The notes under the pieces were generated by a model that was not told the origin of the DNA, made no database searches, and saw only the letters and a program-made list of their open reading frames with translations. Below, piece by piece: positions 58,070 through 64,000 of a DNA stretch of 64,000 nucleotides. Position 1 is the first letter of the stretch; each line of letters begins with the position of its first letter. The position numbers and the translations under genes were made by a program. The stretch lies in assembly GCF_000376565.1 (NCBI RefSeq), contig NZ_BARG01000037.1:1-64000 (forward strand), written 5' to 3'. The stretch comes from Streptomyces hokutonensis (GTDB lineage Bacteria > Actinomycetota > Actinomycetes > Streptomycetales > Streptomycetaceae).

Positions 58070-58100
58070 GCCCGGCGGGGGCTACTTGTTCTCGCCGGGC
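58070..58100. terminator. Weak hairpin between the MMPL gene and the small-protein gene
   Basis: GCCCGGCG (58070-58077) and CGCCGGGC (58093-58100) form an 8-bp stem with a 15-base loop between two convergent genes. It could end transcription from both sides. The right arm lies within the C-terminal codons of the small protein. Confidence 0.35.
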
Positions 58101-58309
58101 TTTCCCGCGTGATCGCCGTCGCCCGGGGTGTCGTCCCCTGGTTTCGCCGAGGCAGAGGCAGAGGCGGTAGCGGTGGCGTTGGCCGCGGGTGGCATGTGGT
58201 CGCCGCCGTCGCCGGACTTGCCGGTCGCGCCGGAGGCGTTGAGCTGGAAGGCGAGGAGGAGGGCGGCCGCGGCGAGGGTCGCGGTGAGCCAGAGGGTGAT
58301 GCGTCGCAT
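58082..58309 (-). CDS. Small exported or membrane-anchored Ala/Ser-rich protein
   Basis: Protein of 75 residues with an N-terminal hydrophobic helix (LWLTATLAAAALLLAFQLNA, about 6-25) and a low-complexity outside part: His/Met/Asp segment GDGGDHMPP, an Ala-Ser run, then Gly/Asp/Lys. The helix may be a signal peptide or an anchor. It follows the ferric-reductase-like gene by 35 bases on the same strand, and the His/Met/Asp residues could bind a metal; this is speculative. Confidence 0.6.
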   Translation of the reverse strand: MRRITLWLTATLAAAALLLAFQLNASGATGKSGDGGDHMPPAANATATASASASAKPGDDTPGDGDHAGKPGENK

Positions 58310-58344
58310 GTGTGCTCCTGAAGGTGGGGGTGGAGTGGGGGGGG

Positions 58345-59751
58345 TTACCAGGCGAACTCTTCGGTGTGGACGCTGTCGCGGTGGGCGCCGGCGGCGCGGG
58401 CCGCCCTGCGGACGGCGGTGATCCAGGCGGGCGGGCCGCAGACGAAGACGTCGCGGTGCTCGATGTCGGGGACGAGGTTCTTGAGGGCCTGGACGTCGTC
58501 GGTGAGGTGTGCGGGACCCGCGGCCTGCCAGGAGGTGTCGGCGCGGCGGGGGCCGGGGAGCAGGATCAGTTCGACGCCCCGGTCGGCGGCGAGGGCGCGG
58601 AGTTCGTCGGCGAACACGGCGTGCTCTTCCGCGCCGTAGCGATAGACGAGCGTGGCCTCACCGGGGCCGTAGGGGGTGTCCTCGATCAGGGCGCGCATGG
58701 GGGTGATGCCGATTCCGGCGGCCATGAGGAGCAGGCGGGGCCGGGTGCGGCGGCGGGCGGTGAGGGTGCCGTAGGGGCCCTCGATCAGGGCGCGGGTGCC
58801 GGGGGTGAGGCGGGCGGCGCGGGCGCTGCCGTCGCCGGCGGCCTTGATGGTGATGCGGAGCCGGTCGGGGGTGGGCGCGGCGGAGAGCGTGTAGGGGTTG
58901 CCGCGGGACCAGCCGGGGCCGTCGAGGAAGCGCCACACGAAGAACTGGCCGGAGGCCGTCCGCATCCGGTCCAGGCGGTGCCCCTTGAGCGTGACCGACA
59001 CCGTGCCGGGTGCCTCGGTGACCACGGACTCCACGCGCAGCCGGTGGCGGAGGGAGCGCCAGGCGGGCAGGGCGAGGCGGTAGAGGAGGGTGGCGGCGAA
59101 CGCGAAGCCGTAGAGGCACCACCAGTAGACGCGGGTCCAGGTCTCGTGGAAGTCGGCGCCGTCGGTGAAGGTGTGCGGGAAGGTGGCCGCGATGCCGGCG
59201 TAGGAGTAGAGGTGCAGCAGGTGCCAGGACTCGTAGCGGAGTCGGCGGCGGGCCGCTCGGACCGAGGTGACGACGACCATGATCAGGGCGAGGGTGCCCG
59301 CGGTCGCGCAGAGCATCCAGGAGTCGGTGACGAACAGCCGTAGCAGCGCGGTCAGTTGGGCCGACGGTTCGCGGGCCGTGCGCTCGACGGCGAACAGGAC
59401 GACGTGGGCGATCATCAGCCAGAACGAGGCGAAGCCGAGCAGGCGGCGCCGGCGGGTGAGCAGGTCGTGGCCCCAGGACCGTTCCACCCAGGGGATCCGG
59501 GCCAGGACGACGACCTGGAGGATCATCAGGTCGGAGGCCAGCAGTCCGGCGAGCAGTCCGAGGGAGCCGGTCGCCCGGTCGGAGGCGGTGAGGGAGAGCG
59601 GGCCTCCCTGGTTCATCACCCACAGGGCGACGACCGCGACCACGGAGAGGATCGCGAGCGCGCCGAGCGGGTCGGCGAGTGTGAACCGCGCGCGGCGGGG
59701 TGGGGCGGGCGGTGTGCGCCGCCCTCGGGGCAGGACGGTGGGCAGGGTCAT
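58345..59751 (-). CDS. Ferric-reductase-like transmembrane flavoprotein
   Basis: Membrane oxidoreductase of 468 residues. Six helices (about 25-240) of the ferric reductase/NOX type carry His residues in LMIAHVVLF and ESWHLLHLYSY that would bind heme. A cytoplasmic FAD-binding domain (about 245-345, RGNPYTLSAAP) and an NAD(P) domain (LLMAAGIGITPMRALI, VFVCGPPAW) follow. It would move electrons from NAD(P)H across the membrane to an outside acceptor such as Fe3+. ATG 59751 is preferred. The divergent OmpR-type two-component genes probably control it. Confidence 0.88.
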   Translation of the reverse strand: MTLPTVLPRGRRTPPAPPRRARFTLADPLGALAILSVVAVVALWVMNQGGPLSLTASDRATGSLGLLAGLLASDLMILQVVVLARIPWVERSWGHDLLTRRRRLLGFASFWLMIAHVVLFAVERTAREPSAQLTALLRLFVTDSWMLCATAGTLALIMVVVTSVRAARRRLRYESWHLLHLYSYAGIAATFPHTFTDGADFHETWTRVYWWCLYGFAFAATLLYRLALPAWRSLRHRLRVESVVTEAPGTVSVTLKGHRLDRMRTASGQFFVWRFLDGPGWSRGNPYTLSAAPTPDRLRITIKAAGDGSARAARLTPGTRALIEGPYGTLTARRRTRPRLLLMAAGIGITPMRALIEDTPYGPGEATLVYRYGAEEHAVFADELRALAADRGVELILLPGPRRADTSWQAAGPAHLTDDVQALKNLVPDIEHRDVFVCGPPAWITAVRRAARAAGAHRDSVHTEEFAW

Positions 59752-60023
59752 CGGCCGGCTTCCTTCGTCGCGGGGTCGGGGGGGCGTCGCCGATCGGGCG
59801 AGGCCTGTGATCACCCTTGCGACGGTTTTTGTGGCCGCTCTAAGAAAGCGGCGCCTGTGTGCCGCCCGGAGGCGGTGGGCGGGCCGCTGACCTGTGACGG
59901 CTTCGGCTCGGCGGGTGGAGTGGGCCGCGTGGTTCTTAGACTTCCTTGTCGTTCGGCGCCGATCCTTGGGGCAGGCGACGGTGTCCGCCGAAGCGGACGC
60001 CGGTGAGGGAGTCGAGGTGCTGC

Positions 60024-60719
60024 ATGGCGGCGGTGGGCCGTAGACCGGAGGTGCTGGTGGTCGACGACGACCCCGGCGTGCGCGCGGCCCTGGACCTGGG
60101 GCTCGGTCTCGAGGGCTTCACGGTCCGGCTCGCCGAGGACGGCGAGGCTGCACTCGACCAGGTCGCCGGCCGGCCGCCGTCGGTCATCGTGCTGGACGTG
60201 ACGATGCCGGGTCTGTCCGGGGTCGAGGTGGTGCGCGTGCTGCGCGCGCAGGGCCGGACGTTGCCGGTGTGCATGCTGTCCGCCCGTGACGAGGTCGACG
60301 ACCGGGTCGCGGGGCTGGCTGCGGGCGCGGACGACTACGTCGTGAAACCGTTCTCCGTAGGGGAGTTGTCGGCGCGGCTGCACGCGATGGTCCGGCTGCA
60401 CGAGTCGACCGCCGAACGGCCCCTGGTCGTCGGCGAGGTCGCGATCGAACCGGCGCGGCGGGTGGCGTCCCGGGCTGGCCGGGATCTGCGGCTGACGACC
60501 CGCGAGTTCGACCTGCTGCTCGCGCTCGCCCACCGGCCCGGGCAGGTCCTGTCCCGGGCCCAGCTCCTGGAGCAGGTGTGGGGCTACACCTGGGACGTCG
60601 ACACCAATGTGGTGGACGTGTTCATCGGCTACCTCCGCAAGAAGCTGGAGGCCGACGGCGGTACCAGGGTGCTGCGGACCGTGCGCGGGATCGGCTTCGT
60701 GCTGAGCACCGGCCCGTGA
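60024..60719 (+). CDS. OmpR-family response regulator
   Basis: Regulator of 231 residues with a receiver domain (acidic pair VVDDDPG, phospho-acceptor Asp58 in IVLDVTMPG, Lys in YVVKPFSVGEL) and a C-terminal winged helix (REFDLLLALAHRPGQVLSRA to NVVDVFIGYLRKKL). ATG 60024 is chosen because GAGG lies 7 bases upstream; a longer frame to 59946 covers the divergent promoter. It overlaps the kinase start by 4 bases. Confidence 0.94.
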   Translation: MAAVGRRPEVLVVDDDPGVRAALDLGLGLEGFTVRLAEDGEAALDQVAGRPPSVIVLDVTMPGLSGVEVVRVLRAQGRTLPVCMLSARDEVDDRVAGLAAGADDYVVKPFSVGELSARLHAMVRLHESTAERPLVVGEVAIEPARRVASRAGRDLRLTTREFDLLLALAHRPGQVLSRAQLLEQVWGYTWDVDTNVVDVFIGYLRKKLEADGGTRVLRTVRGIGFVLSTGP

Positions 60720-62131
60720 GATGGCTGCCGCGCAGTCTGCGCTCCCGGATCACGGCCGCGGTCGCGGTGCTGGTGACGGTCGTGGTCGCGCTCGCCGGGC
60801 TGGTCATCGTCGCCCGCATCGACCACCGCGACCGCACCGACGTCGACCGGCAGCTCGCCGCCCGCGTCGAGAAGGGCGACCAGGACGCCGAGAAACTCCT
60901 CGACCAGAGCGGGCATCCGGACGCCGGGGACAGCGGAGACGGCGGGGACGGCGGGGACGACTACGGCGGGCTGCTGGCCGGCAGCCAGAGCCTGGTCCGG
61001 CTGATCTCCGGCGGGAAGGTCGTCGCCCAGCACGGCGAGACCCCGACCGCCCCGCTCCCGCCGCCGACCCGCGACGGCTACCGCACCGTCGACGCGGGCG
61101 GGCAGACCTGGCGTTCGCTGACCCGGCCGCTGGACACCGGCGGGTACCGTCTCGAAGTCCTCCAGGACATCGACCCCATCGAACGGCGGCTCGCGGACAA
61201 CACCGCGATCGTCGCCGCCGTCACCCTCTTCGCCGCGCTCGCCACGGCCGGCGGGGTCTGGCTGCTCACCCGGATCATCCTCCAGCCGTTGGAACGCCTG
61301 CGGACCGGCGCCCTCGCGATCAGCGCCGACACGGCCGGGCCCCAACTCCCCGCCGCCGAACGGCCGCAGGAGGTCGCCGACCTCTCCCGCGCCCTGAACG
61401 GCATGCTGGACCAGTTGCGTACGAGCATGGAGTCCACCCGCCGTTTCACCGCCGACGCCGGACACGAACTGCGCACCCCGCTCACCAGCATCGGGGTGAC
61501 CCTGGAGACCCTCCAGCGCAACCCCGACCTCCCAACCGCCCAGCGGGCCCGGGCACTTGAGGCGATGAGCGCGGAGCACCGCCGCATCACCGCCCTGCTC
61601 ACCGGACTGCAGACGCTCGCCCGCGGCGACGCCCACGCCCTGCCCGAACGCACCCGGGTCGTGGTGGGCGAGCTCCTCGACACGGCGGTCGCCCAGGCGG
61701 CCCGCCGCCACCCCACCACGACCTATCGGCTGTCGGCCGACGCGTCCACGCCCCTGCGCGTGGACGGCTGGCCGGTCGGTCTGCGCCTGGCCGTCGACAA
61801 CCTCCTCGACAACGCGGCCCTCCACGGGCGCCCGGGCGGTGACGTCGAGGTCCGGCTCACCCGGGACGCCGGCACGGTCCGGATCGGCGTCGGCGACGAC
61901 GGCCCGGGCATTCCCGCCGGCCAACGCCACGCCATGACGGAACGCTTCACCCGCGGCACCCGCACCCGCTCCCCAGGCTCCGGCCTCGGCCTGGCCCTCG
62001 TCGACCAGCAGGCCCACCTTCACCACGGGACGCTCCGGCTCGGCGAGAGTCCGGCGGGCGGTTTGGAGGCGACGCTCGCACTGCCGGCGGCTGAGGGGGA
62101 GGAACGGCTGGGGGAGCCGATACGAGACTGA
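60716..62131 (+). CDS. Sensor histidine kinase (HAMP, HisKA type)
   Basis: Kinase of 471 residues with two membrane helices (about 12-34 and 165-190), an extracellular sensor between them containing an Asp/Gly-rich loop (GDSGDGGDGGDDYGG, about 71-85), a HAMP linker, phospho-acceptor His250 in AGHELRTPL and an HATPase domain (DNLLDNAALHG, GDDGPGIP, GSGLGLALV). The acidic loop could bind a cation such as calcium or iron, which would fit the divergent ferric-reductase-like gene (inference). GTG 60716 overlaps the regulator stop. Confidence 0.93.
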   Translation: MRWLPRSLRSRITAAVAVLVTVVVALAGLVIVARIDHRDRTDVDRQLAARVEKGDQDAEKLLDQSGHPDAGDSGDGGDGGDDYGGLLAGSQSLVRLISGGKVVAQHGETPTAPLPPPTRDGYRTVDAGGQTWRSLTRPLDTGGYRLEVLQDIDPIERRLADNTAIVAAVTLFAALATAGGVWLLTRIILQPLERLRTGALAISADTAGPQLPAAERPQEVADLSRALNGMLDQLRTSMESTRRFTADAGHELRTPLTSIGVTLETLQRNPDLPTAQRARALEAMSAEHRRITALLTGLQTLARGDAHALPERTRVVVGELLDTAVAQAARRHPTTTYRLSADASTPLRVDGWPVGLRLAVDNLLDNAALHGRPGGDVEVRLTRDAGTVRIGVGDDGPGIPAGQRHAMTERFTRGTRTRSPGSGLGLALVDQQAHLHHGTLRLGESPAGGLEATLALPAAEGEERLGEPIRD

Positions 62132-62176
62132 ACGCGGGGTGGCGGCACGAACGGGCGCGATGCGCGGATATCGCAT

Positions 62177-62287
62177 ACCGGCTACCGCACACCGCACACC
62201 GCACACCGGCTACCGGCTACCGGCTACCGGCTACCGGCTACCGGCTACCGGCTACCGGCTACCGGCTACCGGCTACCGGCTACCGGC
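62177..62287. repeat. Heptamer tandem array (ACCGGCT) between convergent genes
   Basis: The array consists of one ACCGGCT (62177-62183), three ACCGCAC (62184-62204), then eleven perfect ACCGGCT copies and a six-base remainder (62205-62287). It lies in the 212-base gap between the kinase stop and the partial gene at the right edge and contains no open coding unit. The unit differs by one base from the ACCGGCG heptamer at 3092-3112. It is prone to slippage and may vary in copy number. Confidence 0.92.
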
Positions 62288-62343
62288 GCAGGGTCTACGA
62301 CGACCAGTGCGCGAGTCCAACACCGGCGCCCACCCCGCCAGTC

Positions 62344-64000
62344 TCACCCCGCCACCGCCGCCACCGCCGCCAACCCCGCCAGCATCCGCCGATCACGAGG
62401 CGCCGCCTTCCGGTCGAGCCGTGCGTCCAGCAGTCGCCGTGCCGCGTCGCACCGCCCCGCTGACACGAGCGCGTACAGCAACGTCTCCTCGACGACCTCG
62501 CGTTGGGCCGCGCTGCCGCCCACCTTGCGCAGGACCGGGAGGAGCGCGTCGAGGCCGTGGGCCGCGTCGTGGAAGCGGTGTTCTACGAGTGCGGCGAAGG
62601 ACTCGCAGAGCGGGGCGATGACCTCGCGCTGCACCGGATCGGCCCCGGTCGCGTGGTCGCGGAGGCGCCGCAGCGCCGGGAGATCACCGGCGGCGGTGAG
62701 GGCCACCGCCGCGTGCAGCGCGGTGAACGCGGTCGCGGGCCGTTCCAGGACCTCGCAGGCCACGGAGTCCAGTACGTCCGAAGTGGGCAGCTCCCCCTGC
62801 CAGTTGCCGCTGAGCCGGGCCCGCCACAGCAGGGACCCCGAGTCGACCAGCGCGCGTACTCCGGTCACCCGCCCGGGCGCCAACTGGGCGAACCAGCGCC
62901 TGCGGACGGCGGCCGGGTCGTCCAGCGCGAGTTCGTGCAGGGCGATGTGCCAGGAGAAGTGGGCCCGGTGGACCGCGCCCCGGCCCAGTCCGGACACCCA
63001 GCCGTCGAGCCAGTCCCGGCCCGCCTCGTGGGCGCCGGACTCGTAGTGGACGTGGGCCAGCGCGTGCACGGCGTGCCCCGAGGCGGGCTCAACTCCCAAT
63101 GCGCGGTGGGCGAGTTCGCCCGCCTCGTGCAGCCGGCCCTGTTCCTGGCGCAGGAACGCGAGCAGTGAGGTGTGGAACCAGTGCCCGTCGTAGGCGGGGG
63201 ACGTGCGCTCGACGAGGCGGAGCGCGTAGTCGTCGTCGAGGTCGGTGGCACCGGAGAAGGAGATGGTGGGTACGGCGGCGGCGAGGGCGAGCGCGTCGGC
63301 GGGGTGGGTGTCGAGGTGCCGTATCAACGCGCGGTCCCCGTCGGTGGATTGGACCCGGCGCGTGATGACGTCCACGAAGGACCGCTCCCGCTCGTCGGCC
63401 CGTTCCTGGGCGCAGCGCTGGGCGTCGGCGAGGGCGCGGGGTACGTCGACGGCGGCCCCGCACTCGTGGCCGAGGAGGGCCAACGCCGCATGGCCCAGGG
63501 CGAATCCGGGGTCCAGGGCGATGGCGCGGGCGAAGGCGTCCTCGGCCCCGGCGCGTACTTTGAGGACGCGGTCGAGTCCGCTGCGGTAGGCGGTGGCGGC
63601 CTCGGCGTGGGTGGAGAGCGGGAGTCCGAGTCCGTCGACGGGCCTGCGGCGGGCGGTGCGGCGGGCCGGGGGTGCGAGCAGTTGCCGGGCCAGGGCGGCG
63701 GCCTGGACGCGGATCTCGGGGATCGCGGTGGTCTCCCAGAGTTCGCCGCGCCGTGGGGCGCCGAGGGTGAACAGGGGTCGTGTGCAACGGCCTTGGGCGT
63801 CGAGGAGGCGTCCGTCGCGGGTGGCGACTCCCATGCCGAGCGGCCCCGGCACCGCCATTCCCGTCGCGAACAGGCTGCGCCACAGCGGGTCTTCGAGCCG
63901 CTGCCCCGGCCCGGTGCAGTCGATGACCCAACCGACGCGCAGCGTACGACCGTTGGAGAGCGTGACCGCCAACCGCCCGTCGTCGTCGACGACTTCGGCG
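62344..64000 (-). CDS. Fusion of FAD/NAD(P)-binding protein and TTC38-like TPR protein (partial)
   Basis: The frame is open past the right edge, so the N-terminus is missing. The first part visible (VIDCTGPGQRLEDPLWRSL to EIRVQAAALARQLL) is the C-terminal end of an FAD/NAD(P)-binding protein of the YdhS/HpnW-like group. After a short basic linker, residues resembling a TTC38-type TPR protein follow for about 420 residues (GLPLSTHAEAATAYRSGLDRVL, ALDPGFALGHAALALLGHECGA, then helical pairs with ALAHVHYESGAHEAG and HFSWHIALHELAL). No stop or start separates the two parts. Functions of both halves are unknown here. Confidence 0.75.
   Translation of the reverse strand, partial: AEVVDDDGRLAVTLSNGRTLRVGWVIDCTGPGQRLEDPLWRSLFATGMAVPGPLGMGVATRDGRLLDAQGRCTRPLFTLGAPRRGELWETTAIPEIRVQAAALARQLLAPPARRTARRRPVDGLGLPLSTHAEAATAYRSGLDRVLKVRAGAEDAFARAIALDPGFALGHAALALLGHECGAAVDVPRALADAQRCAQERADERERSFVDVITRRVQSTDGDRALIRHLDTHPADALALAAAVPTISFSGATDLDDDYALRLVERTSPAYDGHWFHTSLLAFLRQEQGRLHEAGELAHRALGVEPASGHAVHALAHVHYESGAHEAGRDWLDGWVSGLGRGAVHRAHFSWHIALHELALDDPAAVRRRWFAQLAPGRVTGVRALVDSGSLLWRARLSGNWQGELPTSDVLDSVACEVLERPATAFTALHAAVALTAAGDLPALRRLRDHATGADPVQREVIAPLCESFAALVEHRFHDAAHGLDALLPVLRKVGGSAAQREVVEETLLYALVSAGRCDAARRLLDARLDRKAAPRDRRMLAGLAAVAAVAG

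Noticed and set aside
62177..62287. Possible CRISPR array
   Set aside because: The 7-bp units are contiguous with no spacers and no cas genes nearby; it is a simple tandem repeat.

Overview
The window reads as chromosomal DNA of a Streptomyces or a close relative. The G+C content is very high with a strong third-position bias, GTG starts are common, genes often overlap by 1-4 bases (ATGA, GTGA), and there are many Tat and lipoprotein exports, sugar importers and one-component regulators. I see no rRNA, tRNA, CRISPR, phage or insertion-sequence transposase gene. The species cannot be told from the sequence alone.

Layout. 0-9.2 kb: the end of a nitrate/sulfonate-type ABC locus, then an alpha-glucan locus on the minus strand (LacI regulator, sugar-binding lipoprotein, two permeases, GH13 alpha-glucosidase, secreted GH87-type alpha-1,3-glucanase). 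9.2-14.8 kb: a trans-4-hydroxyproline catabolic operon (D-hydroxyproline dehydrogenase subunits, DapA-family deaminase, 4-hydroxyproline epimerase, GntR regulator). 14.9-21 kb: a VOC protein, a polyamine-type ABC importer (PotCBDA order) and a divergent FadR-type regulator followed by a cache-domain protein. 21-27 kb: a divergent pair formed by a ligand-binding-only MmyB-like protein and an XRE protein, then an alpha/beta hydrolase, a phosphopantetheinyl transferase overlapping a metallophosphoesterase, and an ATP-grasp ligase. 27.1-27.4 kb: a MITE-like element.

27.5-48.5 kb: a long glycan region. It holds a GH18 chitinase under a DasR-like site, GH29 alpha-fucosidase, GH38 alpha-mannosidase, GH4 enzyme, DeoR regulator, PfkB sugar kinase, a sugar ABC importer, GH2 beta-galactosidase, two Tat-exported phosphoesterase-like proteins (calcineurin-type with a LamG-like tail, and PHP-type) and an unrecognised secreted protein. 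The last block suggests use of a phosphorylated, galactose-containing glycan; this is inference. 48.5-53.8 kb: a CoA-ligase, MaoC, amidohydrolase and SDR operon for a carboxylic acid, with divergent MarR and IclR regulators. 53.9-58 kb: a NarL-type two-component system and an MMPL exporter. 58-62.1 kb: a small exported protein and a ferric-reductase-like flavoprotein, divergent from an OmpR-type two-component system. 62.2-64 kb: a heptamer repeat array and the end of a gene fusing an FAD/NAD(P)-binding protein to a TTC38-like TPR protein.

The most unusual items are three tandem arrays whose periods are all multiples of 7 bp (one of them in a coding region), the MITE-like element abutting a stop codon, the split XRE/MmyB regulator pair, the exported phosphoesterase pair next to GH2, and the fusion at the right edge.
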